The translations under genes were made by a program, and so were the position numbers. 32,281 bases of DNA from Paracoccaceae bacterium (GTDB taxonomy: Bacteria; Pseudomonadota; Alphaproteobacteria; Rhodobacterales; Rhodobacteraceae), in NCBI GenBank assembly GCA_002709405.1, contig PAQV01000070.1, positions 1 through 32,281 on the forward strand. Direction: 5' to 3'. The notes under the pieces were generated by a model, which saw only the letters and a list, made by a program, of their open reading frames with translations, did not search any database and had not been told where the DNA came from. Position 1 is the stretch's first letter; every line of letters begins with the position of its first letter. Positions 7,266 through 14,842 of the stretch are shown here, piece after piece.

Positions 7266-7332
7266 GGGGGGCTGTCTGCCCCCCGCACCGCGTGGCGGTG
7301 CCCCCCCGAGGGTATTTGCGAAGAGAAAGAAG
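7266..7332 (+). repeat. Double-hairpin plus purine-tail intergenic element, copy B
   Basis: Eighteen bases after cysS lies GGGGGGC/GCCCCCC (7266-7272 with 7278-7284). Directly after it comes GCACCGC/GCGGTGC (7285-7291 with 7295-7301, loop GTG), then a C-run and GGTATTTGCG with AAGAGAAAGAAG (7311-7332). The same order of parts recurs at 29658-29719. The second stem there has entirely different bases but the same 7-bp, 3-nt-loop geometry. The element ends 126 bases before cimA. Confidence 0.7.
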
Positions 7333-7422
7333 CCATGAGGGTGGCGGGGTTTTTGGCGGGAGAGACGTTTATGATTGGTAAATGCGCCGCTGCAAGCCGT
7401 TGATTTCTAACCTACTGACATT

Positions 7423-7440
7423 TGTCCCACGCGTGGGACA
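7423..7440. promoter_or_regulatory. 18-bp perfect palindrome upstream of cimA
   Basis: TGTCCCACGCGTGGGACA is its own reverse complement over all 18 bases and ends 18 bases before the cimA ATG. The size and symmetry fit an operator for a dimeric regulator. Its position, next to the ribosome binding site GGGAGG, would suit repression or a roadblock. The cognate regulator is not identifiable here. Confidence 0.55.
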
Positions 7441-7458
7441 CGAAGGGAGGCCGGGCCG

Positions 7459-9114
7459 ATGACAAAGTTGGTGAAAGAGCGCCTGTATCTGTATGACACC
7501 ACCCTGCGCGACGGGCAGCAGACCCAGGGGGTGCAGTTTTCGGTGGCCGAGAAGGTCCAGATCGCGGCGGCCCTGGACGGGCTGGGGATCGATTACGTGG
7601 AGGGTGGCTGGCCGGGGGCGAACCCGACCGATAGCGCCTTTTTCGAGGCTGCGCCGGAGATGAAGGCGCGGCTGACGGCCTTCGGGATGACCAAGCGGGC
7701 GGGCCGCTCGGCCGATAATGATGACGTGCTGGCGGCGGTGATGAATGCCGGGACGGGCTGTGTCTGCCTGGTGGGCAAGTCCGACAGTTACCACGTGGAG
7801 ACGGCGCTGGGGATCTCGGAGGCGGAGAACCTGGAGAACATCCGGGCCTCGGTGGCGCATGTGGTGGGGGCCGGGCGCGAGGCGCTGTTCGATGCCGAGC
7901 ATTTCTTTGACGGCTACAAGCGGAACCCCGAGTTTGCGCTGGCCTGTTGCCGGGCGGCGCATGCGGCCGGGGCGCGTTGGGTGGTGCTGTGTGATACCAA
8001 CGGTGGCACGTTGCCCGACGAGATCGGGCGGATCACCGGGGAGGTGATCGCGGCCGGTATTCCGGGCGATTGCCTGGGCATCCATTGCCACAATGACACC
8101 GAGATGGCCGTGGCCGGATCTCTGGCCGCTGTCGGGGCCGGGGCGCGGCAGATCCAGGGGACGTTGAACGGGCTGGGAGAGCGCTGCGGCAATGCCAGCC
8201 TGACCTCGCTGATCCCGACGCTGCTGCTGAAGGAGCCTTGGGCCGGCCGGTTCGATATCGGCGTGACCCGCGAGGCCTTGGCCGGGCTGACCCGGGTCAG
8301 CCGGATGCTGGACGATATCCTCAACCGGGTGCCGATGAAGCAGCTGCCTTACGTTGGGGCCTCGGCCTTTGCGCACAAGGCGGGGCTGCATGCCAGCGCG
8401 ATCCTGAAGGACCCGTCGACCTACGAGCATATCGAACCGCAGGCCGTGGGCAACGCGCGGATCATCCCGATGTCGAACCAGGCCGGCCAGTCGAACCTGC
8501 GCAAGCGGCTGTCCGAGGCAGGGCTTTCGGTGGGCAAGGGCGACCCGGCCCTGGCGCGGATACTCGACGAGATCAAGGCGCGCGAGGACCAGGGATATTC
8601 CTATGACACCGCCCAGGCCTCGTTCGAATTGCTGGCCCGGGACGAGCTGGGCCAGCTGCCCGAGTTCTTCGAGGTCAAGCGCTACAAGGTGACCGTCGAG
8701 CGGCGCAAGAACAAGCACAACCGGATGGTGTCGGTGTCCGAGGCCGTGGTGGTGGTGAAGGTCGATGGCGAGAAGAAGCTGTCGGTCAGTGAAAGCTTTG
8801 ATGCCCAGGGCTGCGACCGGGGGCCGGTCAACGCGTTGTGGCAGGCGCTGGCGAAGGACCTGGGGCGCTATTCGGCGCAGCTGGAGGACATGCGGTTGGT
8901 CGACTTCAAGGTGCGCATCACCCAGGGCGGCACCGAGGCCGTGACCCGGGTCATCATCGACAGCGAGGACGGGCAGGGCCGGCGCTGGTCGACCGTGGGG
9001 GTGTCGGCGAATATCGTGGATGCCTCGTTCGAGGCGCTGCTGGACGCGATCCGCTGGAAACTGGTGCGCGACCGGCAAAGTGCGGCCGCGCCGGTGCTGG
9101 AAACCACGCCTTGA
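7459..9114 (+). CDS. cimA: Citramalate synthase (CimA-type)
   Basis: A 551-residue member of the isopropylmalate/homocitrate synthase family. The TIM-barrel catalytic part begins DTTLRDGQQ (13-21, Asp18 metal ligand) and contains IHCHNDTEMAVA with the paired His metal ligands and NGLGERCGNA. A C-terminal LeuA-type dimerisation/regulatory domain follows. The long spacer, YVEGGWPGANP and the overall length fit CimA rather than LeuA. CimA condenses pyruvate with acetyl-CoA to citramalate, a threonine-independent route to 2-oxobutyrate and isoleucine. Start ATG 7459 follows GGGAGG. A perfect palindrome at 7423-7440 may be its operator. Its stop overlaps the TTG start of the next gene. Confidence 0.92.
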   Translation: MTKLVKERLYLYDTTLRDGQQTQGVQFSVAEKVQIAAALDGLGIDYVEGGWPGANPTDSAFFEAAPEMKARLTAFGMTKRAGRSADNDDVLAAVMNAGTGCVCLVGKSDSYHVETALGISEAENLENIRASVAHVVGAGREALFDAEHFFDGYKRNPEFALACCRAAHAAGARWVVLCDTNGGTLPDEIGRITGEVIAAGIPGDCLGIHCHNDTEMAVAGSLAAVGAGARQIQGTLNGLGERCGNASLTSLIPTLLLKEPWAGRFDIGVTREALAGLTRVSRMLDDILNRVPMKQLPYVGASAFAHKAGLHASAILKDPSTYEHIEPQAVGNARIIPMSNQAGQSNLRKRLSEAGLSVGKGDPALARILDEIKAREDQGYSYDTAQASFELLARDELGQLPEFFEVKRYKVTVERRKNKHNRMVSVSEAVVVVKVDGEKKLSVSESFDAQGCDRGPVNALWQALAKDLGRYSAQLEDMRLVDFKVRITQGGTEAVTRVIIDSEDGQGRRWSTVGVSANIVDASFEALLDAIRWKLVRDRQSAAAPVLETTP

Positions 9115-9815
9115 GCGCGTTTCACACGCTGTATTCCGGGCTGGACCGCGAGGGGCCGGGGCTGCCCGGGGACGTGCTGTGGGCGCTGGACCGGCTTGGG
9201 GTGTCGGGGGGCGTGCGGGTGTGTGACGCAGGCTGTGGATCGGGCGCGGACACGGCGACGCTGGCGGGCGCCTTGCACGAGGCAACGATCGAGGCCGTCG
9301 ACCTGATGGATCACCTGGCGGCCGAGGCGGCTGACAGGTGCGCATCCCTGGCCAACGTGACGGTGCGGGCCGGGGATATGTCCAATTTGTCAGGGCCTTA
9401 CGACCTGATCTGGTCGGCCGGCGCGATCTATTTCCTGGGCGTGACCGAGGGCCTGGCGGCCTGGAAGCCGGCCCTGGCAGAGGGAGGCGCGGTGGCGTTT
9501 TCCCAGGCGGTGCGCACGGTTCCGGATGACGCGGATGTGGAACGGTTCTGGGCGGATTACCCGGCCTTGACCGACCTGGAGGGGATCTTTGCCCAGACCC
9601 GGGCCGCCGGGTTCGACGTTATAGATCACCGCCTGATCGTCGGGGCTCCGTGGGTGGCCTATTACCGCAGCCTCGCCGCGGGGATCGTCGCGCTGTCGAC
9701 CGATCCCGACCCGGAGCTGCAGGCGGTGCTGGAGCAATCCTGGACCGAGATTTCCAACTGGCGCGCGGCGCCGGACCGGATCGCCTATGCGCTGGTGCTC
9801 GCGCGGCCCGCATGA
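9111..9815 (+). CDS. Class I SAM-dependent methyltransferase
   Basis: A 234-residue Rossmann-fold methyltransferase. Motif I is VCDAGCGSG (about 37-45), the acidic post-I residue is in IEAVDLMD, and DLIWSAGAIYFLG covers motif II and the following strand. The best start is TTG at 9111, giving SAFHTLYSG at the N-terminus. It overlaps the cimA stop as TTGA, and no ATG or GTG comes near the beginning of the domain. Its own stop overlaps the next gene as ATGA. The substrate is unknown. Tight coupling to cimA and an NDUFAF6-like gene suggests co-translation; a shared pathway is not obvious. Confidence 0.85.
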   Translation: MSAFHTLYSGLDREGPGLPGDVLWALDRLGVSGGVRVCDAGCGSGADTATLAGALHEATIEAVDLMDHLAAEAADRCASLANVTVRAGDMSNLSGPYDLIWSAGAIYFLGVTEGLAAWKPALAEGGAVAFSQAVRTVPDDADVERFWADYPALTDLEGIFAQTRAAGFDVIDHRLIVGAPWVAYYRSLAAGIVALSTDPDPELQAVLEQSWTEISNWRAAPDRIAYALVLARPA

Positions 9816-10588
9816 TCCTGGATGCCGACGAAACCGCCTGTGCCGAGCTGGTGCAGAAGGGCGATCCGGACCGCTTTCTGGCGGTGATGGCGGCCCCGCC
9901 CGAGGCGCGGCCGAAGCTGTTTGCCATCTACGCGATGAACGTCGAGGTCAGCCGCGCCCCCTGGGTGACGGCCGAGCCGATGATTGCCGAGATGCGCCTG
10001 CAATGGTGGCGCGATGTGATCGATGAAATCGCCGAGGGTGGGCCGGTTCGGCGGCACCAGGTGACCACGCCTCTGGCCCGGGCGATGACGGCCGGAACGG
10101 CCGGCCAAATGGATGAATATGTCGCCGTAAGGCGTTGGGATATATACCGGGATCCGTTCGAGGACGAGGCGCATTTCGATGCCTACCTCGATCAGACTTC
10201 TGGCGCGTTGCTGTGGGCGGCGGTCCGCGCCCTTGGCGATGGCCCGGACCAGCCGGTGCGCGACCTGGGCTGGGCGATGGGCCTGGCCAACTGGTTCCGC
10301 GCCGTGCCGCAACTGGAACGGCAGGGCCGCGTGCCCCTGCTGGACGGGACCGAGGCCGGGATTGTGCGGCTGGCGGAGCGGGGGCTGGACCGGCTGAGCG
10401 GCGCTCGGCGCGGCCTGGGCGATGTGTCGGGCCCCGCAAGACCCGCCCTGCTGGCGGCCTGGCAGGCCGGCGCGGTGTTGCGCCAGGTCAGAAAGACCCC
10501 AGGACGCGTGGCGCGCGGGGCGGTGGGCCTGTCCGAAGGCGGCCGGCGCGCCCGGTTGATGGCCGCGGCGCTGACGGGGCGGATCTAG
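9812..10588 (+). CDS. Squalene/phytoene synthase-family protein, NDUFAF6-like
   Basis: A 258-residue protein with the all-alpha trans-isoprenyl diphosphate synthase fold, recognised from KLFAIYAMNVEV, EMRLQWWRDVIDEI (60-73) and LANWFRAVPQLERQGRVPLL (158-177). The two Asp-rich motifs (DXXXD and DXXED) that bind magnesium-diphosphate in true squalene and phytoene synthases are missing from the matching helices. The QWWRD signature and the second-motif replacement resemble mitochondrial NDUFAF6, a complex I assembly factor. A non-catalytic role in respiratory complex assembly is therefore more likely than carotenoid or hopanoid synthesis. The ATG overlaps the methyltransferase stop. Confidence 0.8.
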   Translation: MILDADETACAELVQKGDPDRFLAVMAAPPEARPKLFAIYAMNVEVSRAPWVTAEPMIAEMRLQWWRDVIDEIAEGGPVRRHQVTTPLARAMTAGTAGQMDEYVAVRRWDIYRDPFEDEAHFDAYLDQTSGALLWAAVRALGDGPDQPVRDLGWAMGLANWFRAVPQLERQGRVPLLDGTEAGIVRLAERGLDRLSGARRGLGDVSGPARPALLAAWQAGAVLRQVRKTPGRVARGAVGLSEGGRRARLMAAALTGRI

Positions 10589-10620
10589 GGGCCCGATCCG
10601 GACCCCGAACCGAACCGCGA

Positions 10621-11844
10621 TCAGGCCTGCACGAACCGGCGGTGCAGGACCAGCCAGACCAGCGCGCCGCCGGCCAGGGTCAGGAACGGCGCCATCGCCA
10701 GGTTCACCGCGTTCCAGCCCTCGACCGGAGAGCCGCCCGAACAGTTCATCAGGCCTCCGGAGGCCAGCGAGGCCAGCGTCACCGCGCCAAAGACGATCAG
10801 GTCGTTCAGCCCCTGCATCCGCCCGCGTTCATGCGGGGCATGGGCGGCCGACAACAGCGACGTCGCCCCGATGAACCCGAAGTTCCAGCCGATGCCCAGC
10901 AGGACAAGCGCGCCGTAAAAGTTCATCAGGTCAACACCTTGCAGGGCGACAACGCCCGAGATGGACAGGATCAGCAGGCCCAGGCCCATGATGCGCTCGG
11001 CCCCGAAACGGGCGATCAGGTGGCCGGTGAAGAACGACGGCACGAACATGGCCAGCACGTGCCCGGCGACGATGTTGGACGCATCCGCCACGCCGAAACC
11101 GCAGCCGACGACGGCCAGGGGCGTCGAGGTCATCACCAGGTTCATCAGCGCATAACTGACCGCCGCGCAGATGACGGCCACGGCGATCGTCGGCGTTGTC
11201 AGCAGCTCTTTTGCCGAGCGGCCGCGCGGGGTGTCGGCGGCAGGGGGCTTGGGCTTGGGGATGTCGAGGCCCAGGAACAGGAAGGCGCCCAGGAAATTCA
11301 CGACCATGGCGGCCACGTAGACCGGGAAGAAGCGCATCGGCGTGGCATCGGGCGATGATCCCGACAGGATGGACACGACCTGCGGCCCGATGATGGCCGA
11401 CACCAGCCCGCCGGCCATGACGTAGGAAATCGCCTTGGGCCGATAGGTGTCGGACGCGGTGTCGGTGGCGGCGAAGCGATAGAACCCCTGGGCCGACATG
11501 TAGATGCCCGTCAGGTAGCCGCCCCCCGCGAAGACCCAGAAATTGCCGATCCACAGCCCCAGCGCGGCGATCAGCGCGCCCAGGAAGCCGCCCCCGGCGC
11601 CCAGCATGAACCCCGCGCGCCGCCCGTGGCGCTGCATGAAGGGGCTCAGCCACGGGGCCGTGGTCATCGACCCGAAGACGATCAGCGAAATCGGAAGGGT
11701 GGCCAGGCACGGGTTGGGTGCAAGCTGCTGGCCGGCCAGGCCGGCTATGGTGAAGTTCATGGGCATCTGGCTGCCAAGAATGGCTTGGGCGGCGACCAGG
11801 AAAACAACATTGCGCTTGGCGCGGAGATCGGACTGAGCTTGCAT
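10621..11844 (-). CDS. MFS transporter
   Basis: A 407-residue integral membrane protein with about 12 hydrophobic helices and the usual cytoplasmic loop after the sixth (DIPKPKPPAADTPRGRSAKELL). A loop-2-like PFMQRHGRRAGFMLGA carries the basic residues expected of major facilitator proteins. The N-terminus MQAQSDLRAKRNVVFLVAAQAIL leads straight into the first helix, which sets the start at 11844. The substrate is not evident. The gene diverges from alkA across 64 bases and converges on the NDUFAF6-like gene. Confidence 0.85.
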   Translation of the reverse strand: MQAQSDLRAKRNVVFLVAAQAILGSQMPMNFTIAGLAGQQLAPNPCLATLPISLIVFGSMTTAPWLSPFMQRHGRRAGFMLGAGGGFLGALIAALGLWIGNFWVFAGGGYLTGIYMSAQGFYRFAATDTASDTYRPKAISYVMAGGLVSAIIGPQVVSILSGSSPDATPMRFFPVYVAAMVVNFLGAFLFLGLDIPKPKPPAADTPRGRSAKELLTTPTIAVAVICAAVSYALMNLVMTSTPLAVVGCGFGVADASNIVAGHVLAMFVPSFFTGHLIARFGAERIMGLGLLILSISGVVALQGVDLMNFYGALVLLGIGWNFGFIGATSLLSAAHAPHERGRMQGLNDLIVFGAVTLASLASGGLMNCSGGSPVEGWNAVNLAMAPFLTLAGGALVWLVLHRRFVQA

Positions 11845-11908
11845 GTCGTCCGAGTATCGGGATTGTCGAATGTGAACAAGAGCGCCCGAACGTCGCGGAA
11901 AGCACCGG

Positions 11909-12541
11909 ATGCAGGTAGGACGGATCATAACGACCCCCGATTGCGTGGCCGAGGGGGCAAGCTGGTTGGCCGCCCAGGATCCGCGGCTGGCCCGGGCGCT
12001 GGAACTGACCGGCCCGTTGCCCCTGCGCCGCAAGCCCGACGGCTTTGCCGAGCTGCTCTCGGCCATCGTCAGCCAGCAGGTGTCCACCGCCTCGGCCAAC
12101 GCGATCTGGGGCCGGATGAAAGAGGCCCGGCTGACCGGCCCGCGCAAGATCCTGTGGGCCTCGGACGACGATCTGCGGGCGGTGGGCCTGTCGCGCCAGA
12201 AGATCCGCTATGCCCGGGCGCTGGCCGAGGCCCGGATCGATTATGCCAGCCTGCGGGACGCGCCCACCGACGAGGTGATCTCGACCCTGGTCGCGGTGCC
12301 TGGCATCGGCATCTGGACGGCGGAAATCTACGCGATGTTCTCGCTGGGCCGGGCCGATGTCTTTGCCCCCGGCGACCTGGCCTTGCAAGAGGCCGCCCGG
12401 ATCCTCTTTGATCTGCCCGACCGGCCCAAGGAGCGTGCCCTGCGTGCCATGGCCGAGGCCTGGTCGCCCTGGCGGTCGGTTGCGGCGCGGCTGTTCTGGG
12501 CCTACTACCGGGTGGCAAAGGACAGGGAGGGCATCAGATGA
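11909..12541 (+). CDS. alkA: DNA-3-methyladenine glycosylase II (HhH-GPD family)
   Basis: A 210-residue base-excision repair glycosylase. ELLSAIVSQQVST is the N-terminal signature helix. LVAVPGIGIWTAEIY (127-141) is the helix-hairpin-helix. The following GPD-type segment VFAPGDLALQ places the catalytic aspartate at D156. The enzyme removes alkylated purines from DNA. It is shorter than E. coli AlkA (282 residues) because it lacks the N-terminal TBP-like domain, as in many bacterial homologues. There is no iron-sulphur Cys cluster, which argues against MutY or Nth. Its stop overlaps the start of a small secreted protein gene as ATGA. Confidence 0.88.
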   Translation: MQVGRIITTPDCVAEGASWLAAQDPRLARALELTGPLPLRRKPDGFAELLSAIVSQQVSTASANAIWGRMKEARLTGPRKILWASDDDLRAVGLSRQKIRYARALAEARIDYASLRDAPTDEVISTLVAVPGIGIWTAEIYAMFSLGRADVFAPGDLALQEAARILFDLPDRPKERALRAMAEAWSPWRSVAARLFWAYYRVAKDREGIR

Positions 12542-12951
12542 TCCGTGCGCGCATGGCCGCGCTGGCCGCCTTGACGGCCGGAACCACGGGCCTGGCCCCG
12601 ATGGCGCAAGCGCTTGATTTCGCCCGCGAGACCTGGTGCGAGGGCGAGGTCGTCTTCCCCGACGAGGACGGCTCGGCCGGGATCTACGACATGAAGCTGT
12701 GGTTCAACAAAGGGCACTATTCGGTGGTTGCCCGCGACCAGTCCAACGGCGAGATCATCGAGGACACCGGCGAATGCGACCTGTCCCACGACCGGATCTG
12801 CAAGCATGTCATCCCCGGAGACGCGGTGTCTCCGGACGATGCCTATGCCTTCCTGTTGCAGCCCATGGAAGGCGGCAAGTACCTGTACAAGGAAGTCTGG
12901 CTGGACGGGTCGCACGGGCGCGGGCTGGTCACCTGTTACGGCGCGCTCTGA
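12538..12951 (+). CDS. Small secreted hypothetical protein
   Basis: A 137-residue protein whose first 25 residues form a Sec signal peptide: MIRAR, a hydrophobic Ala/Leu core, then AQA before LDF as a likely signal peptidase I site. The mature part is acidic and contains four cysteines (C34, C80, C88, C133), which could form two periplasmic disulphides. I do not recognise a family. It is translationally coupled to alkA (ATGA), although a DNA glycosylase and a periplasmic protein have no evident shared job. Confidence 0.75.
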   Translation: MIRARMAALAALTAGTTGLAPMAQALDFARETWCEGEVVFPDEDGSAGIYDMKLWFNKGHYSVVARDQSNGEIIEDTGECDLSHDRICKHVIPGDAVSPDDAYAFLLQPMEGGKYLYKEVWLDGSHGRGLVTCYGAL

Positions 12952-13047
12952 TCCACACATGACATCCAAGACACACACCAGGCCCATGGGGCCCGCGACA
13001 CGGCGCGCCGCAGAAGTGCGCCGCAGATCCAACCGGGAAGGAACAAG

Positions 13048-13713
13048 ATGACACGCGTATTGACAGCCGGGCGCCGCCCGCCGGTTTCCGGAGACACCCG
13101 TTCGGTGGTGGTCTTCCTGCATGGCTACGGGGCCAACGGGGCGGACCTTCTGGGGCTGGCCGACGTGCTGGGCGAACACCTGCCGGACACGCTGTTCGTG
13201 GCCCCCGACGCGCCCGAGGACTGCCCCGGGTCGATGGGCGGCTTCCAGTGGTTCCCGATCCCCTGGATCGACGGCTCGTCCGAAGAGGAATCGGCCCGAT
13301 CCATGGACATGGCCGTCGAGGACCTGAACGCCTTCCTCGATGCGCTGATGGTCGACGAGGACGTGCTGCCCGAACAGGTGGTGCTGTTCGGCTTCTCCCA
13401 GGGCACGATGATGAGCCTGCACGTCGCCCCCCGGCGCGAGGACGAGGTCGCCGGCGTGGTGGCCTTTTCCGGCCGGCTGATGTCGCCCGAAACCCTGGCC
13501 GAGGAAACGGTCGTGCGGCCGCCGGTCCTGCTGATCCATGGCGATGCCGACGACGTGGTGCCCCCGCAATCGCTGCCCGAAGCGGCCGAGGCCCTGCAGG
13601 AAGCCGGCTGGAAGGACGTCTATGCCCATGTCATGAAGGGCACCGGGCACGGCATTGCCCCCGACGGGCTCAGCGTGGCCCTGGCCTTCATGCGCGACAA
13701 GCTGGGCCTTTAA
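13048..13713 (+). CDS. Alpha/beta hydrolase, carboxylesterase/phospholipase type
   Basis: A 221-residue serine hydrolase. HGYGANGADL (25-34) supplies the oxyanion-hole region and GFSQG (115-119) the nucleophile S117. HGDADDVVP (164-172, with D166/D168 as acid candidates) and GTGHGI with H201 complete a catalytic triad. It resembles the YpfH/carboxylesterase-lysophospholipase group of the cytoplasm, with no signal peptide. The start ATG 13048 follows GGAAGGAAC. The ABM monooxygenase gene lies 54 bases downstream on the same strand, and the two may form a transcript. Confidence 0.87.
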   Translation: MTRVLTAGRRPPVSGDTRSVVVFLHGYGANGADLLGLADVLGEHLPDTLFVAPDAPEDCPGSMGGFQWFPIPWIDGSSEEESARSMDMAVEDLNAFLDALMVDEDVLPEQVVLFGFSQGTMMSLHVAPRREDEVAGVVAFSGRLMSPETLAEETVVRPPVLLIHGDADDVVPPQSLPEAAEALQEAGWKDVYAHVMKGTGHGIAPDGLSVALAFMRDKLGL

Positions 13714-13767
13714 GGCCGATCCAAACCAACAGACCACGCCAAAAGACCACGAGAGAGGACCAAGGAC

Positions 13768-14073
13768 ATGATCGTCGTGACCGGAACCTTCAAGCTGACC
13801 AATGCCTCGGCCGCCATGCAGTTGCAGCAGGCCGCCGTGACCGCCCTGACCGAAACCCGCAAGGAGCCGGGCTGCATCACCTATGAATTCTCGCAGCTGG
13901 TGGACGCGGGCAATACCTTCCGCATCTACGAGGAATGGGAAAGCGAGGCCGCGCTGAAGATCCATGCGGGTCAGCCCTGGGTCAAGGCTTTCCTCGACGC
14001 GCTCGAGCTGGGCGGCGTGTCCGAGATGCAGGTTTCGAAGTTCGAAGCTGGTCCCAAATCACCGTTGGACTAA
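13768..14073 (+). CDS. ABM-domain monooxygenase-like protein (putative quinol monooxygenase)
   Basis: A 101-residue ferredoxin-like alpha/beta barrel protein of the antibiotic biosynthesis monooxygenase (YgiN-like) family. TRKEPGCITYEFSQ and FRIYEEWESEAALKIH are the signature strands. These dimeric, cofactor-free proteins oxidise quinols or related aromatics; the substrate here is unknown. GAGAGGA precedes the ATG. The last 92 bases overlap, on the opposite strand, the 3' end of the pseudouridine synthase gene. Confidence 0.85.
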   Translation: MIVVTGTFKLTNASAAMQLQQAAVTALTETRKEPGCITYEFSQLVDAGNTFRIYEEWESEAALKIHAGQPWVKAFLDALELGGVSEMQVSKFEAGPKSPLD

Positions 14074-14605
14074 GCTCCATCCAGGCACCCGGAGCCAGCC
14101 CTGCCAGGCTGACCGGCCCGATCCGCCAGCGCACCAGGCGCAGGGTCGGGTGGCCCACCGCGGCCGTCATTCGGCGCACCTGGCGGTTGCGGCCTTCGGT
14201 GATGGTCAGCTCGATCCAGCAATCGGGCACGGATTTGCGTTCGCGGACCGGCGGGATGCGCGGCCACAGCTCGGGCGGGTCGATCCGCCGGACCAGGGCC
14301 GGCTGGGTGCGCCCGTCCTTCAGCTCGACGCCCTTGGCCAGGGCCTGCAGGGCGGCCTCGTCTGGCAGGCGCTCGACCTGGATCAGGTAGGTCTTCTTCA
14401 GCTTGTGCTTCGGATCGGCGATCCGCGCCTGCAACGTGCCGTCATCGGTCAGCAGCAGCAGCCCCTCGCTGTCGCGGTCCAGCCGCCCGGCCGGGTAGAC
14501 CCCCTTGACGTCGATGTGATCGGCCAGGGTCGCGCGCCCCTCGGCCCCGCCCGAGAACTGGGTGAGCACGCCGAAGGGTTTGTTGAAAGCTATCAGACGG
14601 GGCAT
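13982..14605 (-). CDS. Pseudouridine synthase, RluE/RsuA family
   Basis: A 207-residue enzyme of the RsuA/RluB/E/F family. GRLDRDSEGLLLLTDDG carries the catalytic Asp (of RLDRD) and KKTYLIQV and EGRNRQVRRM are the other family motifs. There is no S4 domain at the N-terminus, and MPRLIAFNKPFGVLTQFS begins directly with the catalytic domain, as in RluE, which modifies 23S rRNA. An alternative ATG seven codons upstream (14626) cannot be excluded. The natural domain end is about WMELSPTVIWDQL; a basic tail of roughly 18 residues follows and is encoded opposite the ABM gene. Confidence 0.88.
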   Translation of the reverse strand: MPRLIAFNKPFGVLTQFSGGAEGRATLADHIDVKGVYPAGRLDRDSEGLLLLTDDGTLQARIADPKHKLKKTYLIQVERLPDEAALQALAKGVELKDGRTQPALVRRIDPPELWPRIPPVRERKSVPDCWIELTITEGRNRQVRRMTAAVGHPTLRLVRWRIGPVSLAGLAPGAWMELSPTVIWDQLRTSKPASRTRRPARARRGKP

Positions 14606-14742
14606 GTGCGCTGAACTTTTGGGCATGGGGCAGGGTGGGGTCGGGGCGGGGGCTGGCGGCAGGGTGCCGCAGGTGTGGATAAGTGTCACCAACCTGTAAC
14701 GGAATCGTCTTATCACCCCCTCAACGGTGGAACATCTGGGTC

Positions 14743-14770
14743 TTGCCAGAAAGCAACCACGAGATATAGT
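14743..14770 (+). promoter_or_regulatory. Sigma-70-type promoter for the HNH gene
   Basis: TTGCCA (14743-14748) and TATAGT (14765-14770) are separated by 16 bases, in otherwise GC-rich DNA, about 70 bases before the HNH gene ATG at 14843. A small CCGAAG/CTTCGG hairpin follows in the presumed leader. Confidence 0.5.
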
Positions 14771-14842
14771 CCCTGTTAACCGAAGCTTCCTTCGGGTCAG
14801 TTTCCCAGGGACAGGGCAGTCAGGACGAGGACGACACAAGTC

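Noticed and set aside
7369-9345. A 658-codon minus-strand frame opposite cimA.
   Set aside because: The product is His/Arg/Pro-rich and the other strand encodes an unmistakable CimA with all metal-ligand motifs.
9812-10588. Annotation as phytoene or squalene synthase for carotenoid or hopanoid synthesis.
   Set aside because: Both catalytic Asp motifs are missing and no other isoprenoid gene is present; an NDUFAF6-like role fits better.
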